A stretch of DNA of 64,000 nt from Desulfovibrio sp. (GCA_022839785.1 JALHJW010000011.1:1-64000), one strand, 5' to 3'; counted from the first letter of the stretch, positions 44,002 to 53,357 are shown. Made by a program: numbers and translations. Notes: generated by a model from the sequence alone, not told the origin.

Positions 44002-45732
44002 ATGAGAAAGAAAACAGTCGCGCTGTTGTGCTCCGTGTTCATTGCAGCCGTCGCTGTGGCCGGCCTTGTCGGTCCCGAGGCGGCTGGAGGGAGCCAGGGG
44101 GCAGCTCCGGCAGGCACGGGCCGGTCGGATCTGATTTTGATCGATGCGCTTTCGGCCCTCGCTCCGCTGGAGGAGGCCAAGGTCGCATTCCTGCATGACA
44201 AGCATACCGAGGCCCTGGCCAAGGGCAAGGACTGGGCCCAGAAGGGCTGTCTGACCTGCCACCCGCAGGAGAAGGACGGCACCATGGGGCTGGCCTTCAA
44301 GAAGCCCGTGGGCGCGGACAAGGCCGCCGCCCGCGACGTCTTCCACGACGGCTGCATCAGCTGCCACAAGAGCATGGCCGCCGCAGGGGAAAAGACCGGA
44401 CCCACCGGCGCGGCCTGCCGCGACTGCCACAAGAAGGACCCCGGCGTGGCCGACGCCCGGCAGGATGTGGTCGTGGACCGCAACCTGCACTACCGCCACG
44501 TCAAGGCCTACGAGAAGGACGACAAGAAGTGCGGCGTCTGCCACCACCGCTGGGATGAGAAGGCCGGAAAGACCGTGCCTGCGGTGAAGGAGACCGAGGT
44601 TCCGGGCGCCTGCGCGTACTGCCATCTCGACAAGCCCGTGGTGCAGAAGGGCGTCAAGCCCGAGATCATCCGCTCCGGCCGCCAGGCCGCGCACGGCGAA
44701 TGCGTCTCCTGCCACTACAAGCGCGCCACCGAGCCGGGCAGCAAGATCGAATCCCCCTACACCTGCGGCGGCTGCCACGATGCCGCCAGCCAGGCCAAGG
44801 CCGCCGAGAAGAGCAAGAAGGCCGCCGCCGAGGCCGGGGACGCCGTGCGCATGAAGCGCGGCCAGCCCGACGCCGCCCTGGTGGCGGGCAGCGTGCCCTT
44901 CAAGGCCGGCGCCAAAAACCTGCCGATCGGCGTGGTGCCCTTCAACCACAAGGCCCACGAGGGCAAGGTGGCGACCTGCCAAGCCTGCCACCACGGTTCG
45001 CTCGATTCGTGCAGCGCCTCCTGCCACACCGTGGCGGGCTCCAAGAAGGGCGGCTGGGTGACCCTGGAGCAGGCCTTCCACAAGCGGGACGCCGAGCGCA
45101 GCTGCGTGGGCTGCCACGCCAAGGCGCAGCAGGCCCCCGGCTGCGTGGGCTGCCACGGCATCATGAACAACGGCAAGTCCCTGGAAGGCAAGAGCGCCTG
45201 CGCCCCCTGCCACAAGGCCGTGGACGGCCCCCTGCCCGCGGGCATCGAGGAGGCGCCCGCGCGTCAGGCCATGGCCGCCGCCCTGCTCAAGGCCCGCACC
45301 GCCCCGGCGGCGCTGACCGACGACGACATCCCCGAGAAGGTGACCATCAAGGTCATCTCCGACAAGTACGAGCCCTCGGAGTTCCCGCACCGCAAGATCG
45401 TCCGCGCCATGCTTGAGCGCATCAAGGACGATCCCATGGCCTCGGCCTTCCACAACGGCCAGTACACGGTCTGCGCCAGCTGCCACCACAACAGCCCGGC
45501 TGCCAAATACCCGCCGAGCTGCGCCAGCTGCCACGCCGCCGCCGACACCGGCGCCAAGGCGGGACGGCCCGCGCTGAAGGCCGCCTACCACGGCCAGTGC
45601 ATGGGCTGCCACACCAAGATGGGCATCGAAGGCAAGGTCTACAGCTCTGCGCCGGGTGCGAAGGCGGTTCCCGCCAACACCCAGTGCGAGGGCTGCCACA
45701 AGGTACGCGCCGGCCAGGCCGTGAAGCAATAG
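44002..45732 (+). CDS. hmcA: High-molecular-weight cytochrome c HmcA (16 haem sites)
   Basis: 576 residues from ATG 44002 (TGGAG ribosome site 6 nt before; ATG 43990 would add four). Signal peptide about 1-25. I count sixteen covalent haem motifs: fifteen CXXCH and one CXXXCH (CSASCH, about residue 340), the number known for Desulfovibrio HmcA, which is the periplasmic cytochrome of the Hmc complex. It takes electrons from hydrogenase-reduced cytochrome c3 and passes them to the membrane subunits. First gene of hmcABCDEF. Confidence 0.97.
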   Translation: MRKKTVALLCSVFIAAVAVAGLVGPEAAGGSQGAAPAGTGRSDLILIDALSALAPLEEAKVAFLHDKHTEALAKGKDWAQKGCLTCHPQEKDGTMGLAFKKPVGADKAAARDVFHDGCISCHKSMAAAGEKTGPTGAACRDCHKKDPGVADARQDVVVDRNLHYRHVKAYEKDDKKCGVCHHRWDEKAGKTVPAVKETEVPGACAYCHLDKPVVQKGVKPEIIRSGRQAAHGECVSCHYKRATEPGSKIESPYTCGGCHDAASQAKAAEKSKKAAAEAGDAVRMKRGQPDAALVAGSVPFKAGAKNLPIGVVPFNHKAHEGKVATCQACHHGSLDSCSASCHTVAGSKKGGWVTLEQAFHKRDAERSCVGCHAKAQQAPGCVGCHGIMNNGKSLEGKSACAPCHKAVDGPLPAGIEEAPARQAMAAALLKARTAPAALTDDDIPEKVTIKVISDKYEPSEFPHRKIVRAMLERIKDDPMASAFHNGQYTVCASCHHNSPAAKYPPSCASCHAAADTGAKAGRPALKAAYHGQCMGCHTKMGIEGKVYSSAPGAKAVPANTQCEGCHKVRAGQAVKQ

Positions 45733-45742
45733 CGGGGCGACA

Positions 45743-46849
45743 ATGCAAAGACGCACGTTCCTCAAACTGATCGGAAGCGCGGGGTTGGGCGCGGCGCTGC
45801 CCGCCGCCACCGCCAAGGCCGCAGGCAACAAGGCCTTCACCGGCTATCCCGATGCCATGGGCGTCCTCTTCGACGCCACCAAGTGCATCGGCTGCCGCAA
45901 ATGCGAGGCCGCCTGCAACGAAGTCAACGAACTGCCCAAGCCGGAGAAGCCCTTCGACGACCTCTCCGTGATGAACGCGAAGCGCCGTACGGACGCCAAG
46001 ACCTACACCGTGGTCAACAAGTTCGTCCCGGTGGACGGGCGGCCTCCGGTCTTCGCCAAGACCCAGTGCAACCACTGCCAGGAGCCCGCCTGCGCCTCGG
46101 CCTGCTTCGTCAAGGCCTTCACCAAGACCCCTGAGGGCGCGGTGGTCTACGACGCCTCGGTCTGCGTGGGCTGCCGCTACTGCATGGTCGCCTGCCCCTT
46201 CAGCGTCCCGGCCTACGAGTACGACGAGCCGCTGACTCCGCGGGTCATGAAGTGCACCATGTGCCATCCGCGCATCCTGGAAGGGAAGCTGCCCGGTTGC
46301 GTGGAGATCTGCCCCAAGCAGGCGCTGCTCTTCGGCAAGCGCAGCGACCTGATCAAGACCGCCTGGGAGCGCATCGGCAACGAACCCGGCCGCTACCTCC
46401 CGCACGTCTACGGCGAGAAGGAGATGGGCGGCACCAACTGGCTGTACATCTCGGGCGCGCCGTTCCAGCAGATCGGCATGCGCGAGGACCTGGGCAACAC
46501 CCCGGCCCCGGAGCTGACCTCCGGCGCGCTGGCTGCGGTGCCCGTGGTCGTGGGCCTGTGGCCCGTGCTGCTGACCGGCATCTACGCCGTGTCCAAGCGC
46601 AAGGACCGCGTGGCCAAGGAAGAGCGGGAAGCCGCGGTGGCCGAGGCCGTGACGGCGGCCAAGGAGAAGGCGGCGGCCAAGCTGGCCGACGAACTCAAGA
46701 AGGCCGAGGCCGCGGGCAAGCGGCTGGCCGACGCCGAGGCGCGCAAGGCGGTGGAGGCCTACAAGCAGGAACTTGAGGAGAAGGCCAAGGCGGCCGCGGC
46801 CGCGGCCGACGAATCGGGCGACGAATCGGCCGACGAGAAGAAGGAGTAG
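45743..46849 (+). CDS. hmcB: HmcB, periplasmic four-cluster ferredoxin subunit
   Basis: 368 residues. Twin-arginine signal 'QRRTFLKLIGSAGLG'. Four [4Fe-4S] motifs: C48-x2-C51-x2-C54-x3-C58 (CIGCRKCEAAC), 'CNHCQEPACASAC', 'CVGCRYCMVAC' and 'CTMCHPRILEGKLPGCVEIC'. A membrane helix follows (about 264-284), then an 80-residue Ala/Lys/Glu-rich coiled-coil tail. It connects HmcA to the membrane proteins. Ten nt downstream of hmcA. Confidence 0.96.
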   Translation: MQRRTFLKLIGSAGLGAALPAATAKAAGNKAFTGYPDAMGVLFDATKCIGCRKCEAACNEVNELPKPEKPFDDLSVMNAKRRTDAKTYTVVNKFVPVDGRPPVFAKTQCNHCQEPACASACFVKAFTKTPEGAVVYDASVCVGCRYCMVACPFSVPAYEYDEPLTPRVMKCTMCHPRILEGKLPGCVEICPKQALLFGKRSDLIKTAWERIGNEPGRYLPHVYGEKEMGGTNWLYISGAPFQQIGMREDLGNTPAPELTSGALAAVPVVVGLWPVLLTGIYAVSKRKDRVAKEEREAAVAEAVTAAKEKAAAKLADELKKAEAAGKRLADAEARKAVEAYKQELEEKAKAAAAAADESGDESADEKKE

Positions 46850-46854
46850 GGGAC

Positions 46855-48027
46855 ATGTCGCACTCCACCCAGACGAACAAAGGCGGGATGAGCCCGCTCA
46901 TGGTGGTCGGCGGGATATTCCTCCTGCTCGGCCTCTGGTTGACCTTCCAGCGCTTCTACGGCGGTCTGGGCGCGGTCACCAATCTCGACGACAACAACCC
47001 GTGGGGCATCTGGATCGGCTTCGACCTGCTCTGCGGAGTCGCCCTGGCCGCGGGCGGCTACACCACCTCCGCGGCCTGCTACATCTTCGGCATGAAGCGC
47101 TTCCACGGCGCGGTCCGGCCGGCCATCCTGACGGCCTTCCTGGGCTACGCCCTGGTCGTCTTCGCCCTGCACTACGACGTGGGCCGGCCCTGGCGTCTGC
47201 CCTATCCCATCTTCGTCTCCCCAGGCACGACCTCACTGCTCTTCGAAGTGGGCCTGTGCGTCTTCCTGTACCTCACCGTGCTCTTCATCGAGTACTCCCC
47301 CGTGGCGCTCGAATGGCTGGGCCAGAAGCGCCTCCGCAACGCGGTCCACAAGCTGACCCTGGTCCTGACCATCTTCGGCGTGGTCCTCTCGACCCTGCAC
47401 CAGAGCTCGCTCGGTGCGCTGTTCCTCATCGCGCCCTCCAAGCTGCACCCGCTCTGGTACTCCTCGTACCTGCCCCTGTTCTTCTTCGTGTCGAGCATGT
47501 TCGCGGGCATGTCCATGGTCATCTTCGAGGGAACGATCTCGCACAAGAACTTTCACGACAAGATGGACGAGGATCACCTCTCGGCCTCGGAGAACGTCGT
47601 CCTGGGCTTCGCCAAGGCGAGCTGCGTGGTGATGTGCGGCTACCTGGCCCTGAAGCTCTTCGGTCTGGCCATGGATGACAACTGGCACTACCTCGGCACC
47701 GGCTGGGGCGCCTGGTTCCTCTTCGAGTTGCTCGGCTTCGTGGCCCTGCCCGCCCTGCTGTACGGCATCGGCGCGCGGGAGAAGAACGTCAAGCTGATCC
47801 GCTGGACCGCGGCCCTCTCGGTGCTCGGCATCGTGCTCAACCGCTTCAACATCAGCCTGGTGGCCTTCAACTACCATCTGCCCGCCTCCGAGCGGTACTT
47901 CCCGAGCTGGCAGGAGATCGGCATCTCGATCTTCGTGGTCACGGTCGGCGTCTTCGCCTTCCGCTTCATCGTCACCCGGATGCCCATCTTCTACGAGCAT
48001 CCCGACTACAAGGAGTCCCACCACTAG
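46855..48027 (+). CDS. hmcC: HmcC, NrfD-type membrane subunit
   Basis: 390 residues, about ten transmembrane helices, NrfD/PsrC family. Typical stretches are 'NPWGIWIGFDLLCGVALAAG', 'FGMKRFHGAVRPAILTAFLG' and 'LSTLHQSSLGALFLIAPSKL'. In related complexes this subunit holds a quinone site or gives a proton pathway; it has no haem ligands of its own that I can see. Six nt after hmcB. Confidence 0.96.
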   Translation: MSHSTQTNKGGMSPLMVVGGIFLLLGLWLTFQRFYGGLGAVTNLDDNNPWGIWIGFDLLCGVALAAGGYTTSAACYIFGMKRFHGAVRPAILTAFLGYALVVFALHYDVGRPWRLPYPIFVSPGTTSLLFEVGLCVFLYLTVLFIEYSPVALEWLGQKRLRNAVHKLTLVLTIFGVVLSTLHQSSLGALFLIAPSKLHPLWYSSYLPLFFFVSSMFAGMSMVIFEGTISHKNFHDKMDEDHLSASENVVLGFAKASCVVMCGYLALKLFGLAMDDNWHYLGTGWGAWFLFELLGFVALPALLYGIGAREKNVKLIRWTAALSVLGIVLNRFNISLVAFNYHLPASERYFPSWQEIGISIFVVTVGVFAFRFIVTRMPIFYEHPDYKESHH

Positions 48028-48045
48028 GTGGGGGAGGGTAGCCCC

Positions 48046-48210
48046 GTGTACTACACGCTGCACGACTTCATGCTGCACAGCAAGGGTGTGACCTACATCC
48101 TGATGGGCGCCGTCCTGGTGGGCATGGTCATCGTCTGGACCTTCCTGTTCGACAGGAGCGACGAGGACCGCGACCGCTTCAACATCCAGCACGGCAAACA
48201 CGAAGACTAG
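48046..48210 (+). CDS. hmcD: HmcD, small membrane subunit
   Basis: 54 residues from GTG 48046, which has a GGGAGGG site 7 nt upstream; an in-frame GTG at 48028 lies before that site and is unlikely. One membrane helix (about 16-38) and a charged tail 'DRSDEDRDRFNIQHGKHED'. Length, position and pattern match HmcD, of unknown role in the Hmc complex. Confidence 0.88.
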   Translation: MYYTLHDFMLHSKGVTYILMGAVLVGMVIVWTFLFDRSDEDRDRFNIQHGKHED

Positions 48211-48227
48211 CCGGGGGGAGAGACGTC

Positions 48228-48905
48228 ATGTACCAGTTCCTTACCGGTCCCATGCTCTGGATCAGCTTCGCGGTCTTCTTCGTCGGCCTCGCGGCCCGGG
48301 TGTACCTGTACATCAAGGGCCTGCACTGGCAGATGGACCGCGTGGCCTACGGCCACTTCAACGACCGCGGCGTCAAGTGGGCGCTGAAGTCCATCCTCTT
48401 CTGGCTGATTCCCTTCAAGCCCATGTGCTGGCAGAAGAAGCCCATCTTCCAGACGCTCTTCTTCCTGCTGCACATCGGCCTCGTCCTGGTGCCCCTGTTC
48501 CTCTACGCGCACGTCATGCTCATCGAGCAGGCCTGGGGCGTTTCCTGGCCCACCCTGCCCGGCTGGCTGGCCGACGCCCTGACCATCGCGGCCATGGTCG
48601 CCGCGGTGATGATGGCCGTCCGCCGCGTGGCCCTGCCCGAGGTGCGCATCATCACCACGCTGCACGACTGGTTCGTGCTGCTGCTCAGCCTGGCCGTGCT
48701 GGCCACCGGCTTCTTCTCCGCCCATCAGCAGGGCGGCGGGGACGTCTGGGTGCTGGCCCACATCGCCCTGGCAGAGGCCCTGCTCATCGCCGCGCCCTTC
48801 ACCAAGTTCTCCCACATCGTGCTCTTCTTCTGTTCCCGGGCGCAGATCGGGATGGACTACGGCATCAAGCGCGGTGGAGCGAAGGGCCGGGGCATCGTCT
48901 GGTAA
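48228..48905 (+). CDS. hmcE: HmcE, cytochrome b-like NarI-type subunit
   Basis: 225 residues with five predicted membrane helices and paired His residues, as in the respiratory nitrate reductase gamma (NarI) family: 'FLLHIGLVLVPLFLYAHVML', 'IITTLHDWFVLLLSLAVLAT' and 'APFTKFSHIVLFFCSRAQIG'. It presumably binds haem b and carries electrons through the membrane to HmcF. Confidence 0.95.
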   Translation: MYQFLTGPMLWISFAVFFVGLAARVYLYIKGLHWQMDRVAYGHFNDRGVKWALKSILFWLIPFKPMCWQKKPIFQTLFFLLHIGLVLVPLFLYAHVMLIEQAWGVSWPTLPGWLADALTIAAMVAAVMMAVRRVALPEVRIITTLHDWFVLLLSLAVLATGFFSAHQQGGGDVWVLAHIALAEALLIAAPFTKFSHIVLFFCSRAQIGMDYGIKRGGAKGRGIVW

Positions 48906-48935
48906 ACCGCTGACGTACGTACGAGGAGATGCACC

Positions 48936-50339
48936 ATGCCTGAAGGCATCCTGTGTAATAAAACGCCGATCCAGAACGAGGAGGAGCTCAAGCGCCTCCT
49001 CGCCGACACCCGCGGCAGGCAGTACTACGCCGAGATGCAGGAGCTGGAGGTCGACCGCGACAAGCTCCGCACCACGCTGGCCAACACCTTCCGCTCGCGC
49101 TTCAAGACCTGGCTGGAGATCTGCGCCCGCTGCGGCATGTGCGCGGACAGCTGCTTCCTGTACACGGTCAACCAACGCGACCCCAAGCAGGTCCCGTCCT
49201 ACAAGATCCAGTCCACCTTGGGCGAGATCGTGCGTCGCAAGGGCGACGTGGACGGCGCGTTCATGCGTCACGTCATGGAGGTGGCCTGGTCGCAGTGCAC
49301 CTGCTGCAACCGCTGCGGCCAGTACTGCCCGCACGGCATCGATATCGGCGTGATGATGGGCTACACCCGCGGCCTGTGCTTCTCGCAGGGGTTCGTGCCC
49401 TGGGAGCTGAAGATCGGCTCGGGCATGCACCGCGTCTACCGCGCCCAGATGGACGTCACGCCCGAGGAGTGGGTGGAGACCTGCGAGTGGATGGCGGAGG
49501 AGCAGCAGGACGAGTGGCCTGGGCTCGAAATCCCCATCGACAAGGAAGACGCGGACATCATGTACACCTGCAATGCCCGCGAGCCCAAGCACTACCCGGA
49601 GGACCTGGCCGAGGCGGCCATCCTCTTCCACATCGCGGGCGAAAACTGGACCGTGCCGAGCAAGGGCTGGGAGCAGACCTCCCTGTCCATGTTCGCGGGC
49701 GACTGGGAAGCGTGCAAGCTGCAGGCCATGGAGGTCTACGCCGCCATGGAGCGCCTGCGGCCCAAGCGCATGGTCGGCACCGAGTGCGGCCACGCCCACC
49801 GCGCCACGGTCATCGAGGGGCCCTACTGGGCCGGATACCGCGACGGACAGCCTCCGGTCCCCTGCATCCACTACGTGGAATGGGTGGCCGAGGCCCTGCG
49901 CACCGGCAAGCTCAAGATCGACCCGGCCAAGCGCATCAAGACGCCCGTGACCTACCAGGACTCGTGCAACTACATCCGCAACTACGGCCTGGCCGAGATC
50001 GGACGCGAGATCCTCTCCTACATCGTGGAGCCCGGCTACCTGCGCGAGATGGCCCCGAACAAGGAGCACAACTACTGTTGCGGCGGCGGCGGCGGCTTCA
50101 ACGGCATCGGCATGTTCCGGCCGCAGCGCAACAAGGCCCTGCTCATGAAGCGCGAGCAGATCCTGAACACCGGCGCCTCCATGGTCATCGCGCCCTGCCA
50201 CAACTGCTGGGACGCCATCCGCGACCTTGAAGAGGAATACGCCATCGGCATCAGCTGGTCCTTCCTCAAGCCGCTGCTCATCCACATGGTGGAGGTGCCC
50301 GAGCACCTTAAGCCCAAGGAAGAGGACGAGGACGAATAA
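48936..50339 (+). CDS. hmcF: HmcF, HdrD-like cytoplasmic iron-sulfur subunit
   Basis: 467 residues. Two ferredoxin-type motifs ('CARCGMCADSC' and 'CTCCNRCGQYC') followed by two CCG-type cysteine regions, ending 'YCCGGGGGFNGIGMF' and 'APCHNCWDAIRDLEEEY'. This resembles the heterodisulfide reductase subunit HdrD and supports transfer of electrons to a cytoplasmic acceptor. The regulators Rrf1 and Rrf2 that follow hmcF in D. vulgaris are not found here; a terminator comes next. Confidence 0.96.
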   Translation: MPEGILCNKTPIQNEEELKRLLADTRGRQYYAEMQELEVDRDKLRTTLANTFRSRFKTWLEICARCGMCADSCFLYTVNQRDPKQVPSYKIQSTLGEIVRRKGDVDGAFMRHVMEVAWSQCTCCNRCGQYCPHGIDIGVMMGYTRGLCFSQGFVPWELKIGSGMHRVYRAQMDVTPEEWVETCEWMAEEQQDEWPGLEIPIDKEDADIMYTCNAREPKHYPEDLAEAAILFHIAGENWTVPSKGWEQTSLSMFAGDWEACKLQAMEVYAAMERLRPKRMVGTECGHAHRATVIEGPYWAGYRDGQPPVPCIHYVEWVAEALRTGKLKIDPAKRIKTPVTYQDSCNYIRNYGLAEIGREILSYIVEPGYLREMAPNKEHNYCCGGGGGFNGIGMFRPQRNKALLMKREQILNTGASMVIAPCHNCWDAIRDLEEEYAIGISWSFLKPLLIHMVEVPEHLKPKEEDEDE

Positions 50340-50409
50340 GGCGAGTCGCCGCCGGACCCCAGAAGAGGAGAGTTTCGCGACGCTCTCTTCTCCGGAAGGC
50401 TTCGCAAGG

Positions 50410-50447
50410 ACCGCCTGCCAGGGAAACCTGGCAGGCGGTTCCGTTTT
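50410..50447 (+). terminator. Rho-independent terminator of hmc
   Basis: ACCGCCTGCCAGG (50410-50422) and its complement (50427-50439) enclose a GAAA loop and are followed by TCCGTTTT. A weaker hairpin (AGAAGAG/CTCTTCT) lies just upstream. Confidence 0.93.
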
Positions 50448-50508
50448 GGGCATGGGCGCGATCAGCCGGGCAGGGGAGGATAATGAGCAGCATCCACCCT
50501 CGCCACGC

Positions 50509-50542
50509 AAAAGGCCCTGCCGTCCGTTCGGACGACAGGGCC
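50509..50542 (-). terminator. Rho-independent terminator of the molybdopterin oxidoreductase gene
   Basis: GGCCCTG-c-CGTCCG (50513-50526) pairs with CGGACG-a-CAGGGCC (50529-50542). Read on the minus strand it ends in TTTT. Confidence 0.9.
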
Positions 50543-50576
50543 GTGTTGGCCGGGCGCGGATGGTTTCGGCGTCGCG

Positions 50577-52658
50577 CTAGGCTTTCTCGACCTTGATGAA
50601 GTGCTCCTGCATGCAAATGTAGCCGCCTTCCTTGGACCAGTTCTCCAGGCCTCCGGGCATCAGGGCGTTGTCGGCCACGCCCTTGCCGTAGGCCCTGGAC
50701 TCGGGCGGCAGCTTGTGGCCGAAGCCGTGGATCATGAAGGCGGCCTCGGGATGCACGTAGGAGGTGACGAAGGCCTTCATGACGCCGGAGTGGCTGCCGC
50801 CGGAGACCTTGACCAGATCGCCGCTGGCCACGCCCATCTCCTTGGCCGCGGCGTCGTTCAGCCAGAGCACGTTCTCGGGCATCTGCTCGAAGAGCAGGCG
50901 GTTGTTCACGGTGTGGCCCTGGGTGTGCACGCCGCAGCGGCCGAAGATGATGCGGAACGAGCCCGCGGGCGGTTTGGCCGGGGAGACGTAGGGCTTGAGG
51001 CTGGCCATGCCCTCCTGCTCCCACTTGGGGTGGATCATCTCCAGCTTGCCCGACGGAGTCGGGATCTTCACGGCGGCGATGTCCTGGTAGACCGGCTTGG
51101 GCGCAAGCTCGGCAAAGCCCTTGTCCTCGAAGTCCACGATGGTCTTGCCCGTGCCTTCGAGTTGGTAGCTCCACATGGCCTCGGCGCTCTCGAACGCCAG
51201 GGCGTCCATGCCCATGGCCTTGGAGATGCCCGCCAGAATCTCCCAGTCGGCCCTGGTGTCGTAGCGCGGCTGGATGGCCCGCTGGCGCACGAAGAACTGG
51301 GGCTTGAGGCCGCCCTTGGAAGCGATGGGGGACTCGCGTTCGAGATAGGGCGACATGGGCAGGACCACGTCCGCGTTCCAGGCCGTGTCGGACCAGGAGA
51401 AGGTGATGGCCACGAGCAGTTCGAGCTTCTCCCATTTCTTGAGCAAGGTCTCGGGATCGGGGAAGGCCATCATGGGGTCGTGGCGGTGGCAGATGTAGGC
51501 GCGCACCGGATAGGGGTCACCGCTCTCGATGGCGTCGTAGGCCAGGTTGATGAGGCCGGGGCCCGCGTCGATGTGGGGCAGCTTCCAGCCCGCGCCGTCG
51601 GCGCGCTTGGCCTCGGGCTTGGGGAAAAGGTCCACGAACTTCTTCAGGCCCTTGGCGCCCACGTCGCCGGGCTTGTTGGCGAAAGGCAGGCCGCCCTTGG
51701 CCCCGATGGCGCCGAGCAGGGCGTTGATGATGTAGGCCGTGCGCGAGACGTGGAAGGAGTCCTGGTAGCGCGCGGTCATCCAGCCGGGGTGCCAGATCAC
51801 GGCGGGCGCGGCCTCGACCAGCTGGTCCACGAAGGCGCGCAGGGCCTTCTCGGAGATGCCGCATTCCTCGGCCGCCCACTTGGCGGTGTAGGGCCGGATG
51901 AACTTGACCAGATCGTCGAAGCCGTTGACGTACGTGTCGACGTATTCCTTGTTGAATTTGCCGAGGTCGATGAGGGTGTGGATCACGCCCAGGTTGAAGG
52001 CGTAGTCCGTGCCCGGGCGGACCATGAAGAAATTCGTGGCCTTGCCCGCGGTGACCGTGGCGCGCACGTCGATGACGGTCATCTCGCCGCCCGCGTTCAG
52101 GGCGTCGAGCACGGAGTTGACCTCGGCCACGTTGATGGCTTCGAGGATGTTCCTGGTCTGCAGGACCAGATGCTTGCAGTTTTTGTAGTCGTAGACCAGC
52201 TCCTTGCGCCCGATGCCGACCACGGATTTGCAGGCGTGCTGGACGCCCCGGGCGCAGGCGCTGTCATGGTTATGGTAATTGGGCGATCCTAGACCGCGCA
52301 CGAAGGCCTGATGTAAATCCACGAACGGACCGCCGCGGTCGGACCAGATCACGGACTCCTTGCCGTATTTGCTCTGGATGGTCTTGAGCTTCTCGGCCAC
52401 GTAGGCGAAGGCTTCGTCCCAGGTGGCGCGGCGCCACTTGCCTTCGCCGCGTTTGCCTTCGCGGATCATGGGGTACTGCGGCCGTTCGTCGTCCTGGGTC
52501 AGGGCGTAGCCCGCTGCGCCGCGGGCGCACAGCGCCCCTTTGAGCGCCGAGTGCGGGTTGCCCTGGATGAACAGGACCTCGTTGTTGGCCACATCGACCT
52601 GGATGGGGCAGCGCACTGTGCACATGCCGCACACGCTGTAAACCTTGTGCTTCGCCAT
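50577..52658 (-). CDS. Molybdopterin oxidoreductase (PhsA/PsrA-like), no Tat signal
   Basis: 693 residues of the DMSO reductase family. The N-terminal iron-sulfur motif is 'VCGMCTVRCPIQVDVANNEV' with the last Cys in 'LKGALCARGAAGY'. The metal-ligand region 'GSPNYHNHDSACARGVQHAC' offers a Cys, as in thiosulfate/polysulfide reductases. The molybdopterin-binding C-terminal barrel ends 'RAYGKGVADNALMPGGLENW'. No twin-arginine leader, so it may be cytoplasmic, and no electron-transfer or anchor subunit is next to it. Substrate unknown. ATG 52658 has a GGAGGG site. Confidence 0.85.
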   Translation of the reverse strand: MAKHKVYSVCGMCTVRCPIQVDVANNEVLFIQGNPHSALKGALCARGAAGYALTQDDERPQYPMIREGKRGEGKWRRATWDEAFAYVAEKLKTIQSKYGKESVIWSDRGGPFVDLHQAFVRGLGSPNYHNHDSACARGVQHACKSVVGIGRKELVYDYKNCKHLVLQTRNILEAINVAEVNSVLDALNAGGEMTVIDVRATVTAGKATNFFMVRPGTDYAFNLGVIHTLIDLGKFNKEYVDTYVNGFDDLVKFIRPYTAKWAAEECGISEKALRAFVDQLVEAAPAVIWHPGWMTARYQDSFHVSRTAYIINALLGAIGAKGGLPFANKPGDVGAKGLKKFVDLFPKPEAKRADGAGWKLPHIDAGPGLINLAYDAIESGDPYPVRAYICHRHDPMMAFPDPETLLKKWEKLELLVAITFSWSDTAWNADVVLPMSPYLERESPIASKGGLKPQFFVRQRAIQPRYDTRADWEILAGISKAMGMDALAFESAEAMWSYQLEGTGKTIVDFEDKGFAELAPKPVYQDIAAVKIPTPSGKLEMIHPKWEQEGMASLKPYVSPAKPPAGSFRIIFGRCGVHTQGHTVNNRLLFEQMPENVLWLNDAAAKEMGVASGDLVKVSGGSHSGVMKAFVTSYVHPEAAFMIHGFGHKLPPESRAYGKGVADNALMPGGLENWSKEGGYICMQEHFIKVEKA

Positions 52659-52976
52659 GGGAGCCCTCCGCATGCATAGTGAAGCCGCCCGAAACGGTTG
52701 GGAAAGGGCGACAGACTTATGTCCCGATGTCAGCGGACGTAGCAGGCTTGGTCGAAGATAGGCAAGCGCAGGGCGAATTTGTGAAATAACAGGCGAAGGG
52801 CAGGGGGGCGCGCCCGGGGTGCTTGTTCCGTAATTCACGAATGGCCCGTGAAATATCGCAAGGGGGATTGACGCAGTTACGGCTTTGTGCTTTCTCTAGT
52901 AACATCATTCACATGACCAGAGTCCGGCGGCTCAGGACTCCCTCCGTGCACGTCAAACAGATAAAGGGGGGCTGAA
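52659..52976. promoter_or_regulatory. Divergent control region, Mo oxidoreductase and nuo operon
   Basis: 318 nt without a gene between two divergent starts. It contains an inverted repeat TTCACG-N7-CGTGAA (52834-52852). TTGACG (52868-52873) is a possible -35 for nuo with no good -10 at the usual distance; TAACAT (52900-52905) is a possible -10. I see nothing else that is convincing. Confidence 0.4.
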
Positions 52977-53357
52977 GTGGTCTTTTCTTGGCTCAATCTG
53001 GCTATCGTACTTGCGCTGTGCGCCGGTGCGGCCTTTGCAGCGGGACCCCTGGCGGGTTCCGTTCTTTTGGCCCCCCGTTGGCGCGGCGGCGACCATTCCA
53101 TGCCGTACGAGTGCGGCATGGAGCCCCACGGCGCGTCCTGGATGCGCTTCACCGTCAACTATTGGCTCTACGCGCTCATTTTCCTCGCCTTCGACGTGGA
53201 CGTCCTCTACCTCTTCCCGGTGGCGGCGCATTACGTGCATTCCGAGGGATGGCTGCCCCTGGTCAAGGTGACGATCTTCATCGTCGTCCTGGCCCTGGGC
53301 ATCGTGTACTTCTGGCGGAAAGGAGTCTTCGCATGGCCGCGCCGGATCAGCGAATAA
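52977..53357 (+). CDS. nuoA: NADH-quinone oxidoreductase subunit A
   Basis: 126 residues, three membrane helices, with the complex I subunit A motif 'PYECGMEPHGASWMRFTVNY' and 'IFLAFDVDVLYLFPVA'. GTG start preceded by AGGGGGG. First gene of the operon; overlaps nuoB by 25 nt. Confidence 0.95.
   Translation: MVFSWLNLAIVLALCAGAAFAAGPLAGSVLLAPRWRGGDHSMPYECGMEPHGASWMRFTVNYWLYALIFLAFDVDVLYLFPVAAHYVHSEGWLPLVKVTIFIVVLALGIVYFWRKGVFAWPRRISE

Noticed and set aside
43801..44198. Several overlapping short frames (61 to 114 codons) in the hmc leader
   Set aside because: All three frames are open by composition, none has a ribosome site or recognisable protein, and they run into hmcA.
50341..50576. Regulatory genes rrf1/rrf2 after hmcF
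   Set aside because: The interval is only 236 nt and holds two terminators, too short for these genes.
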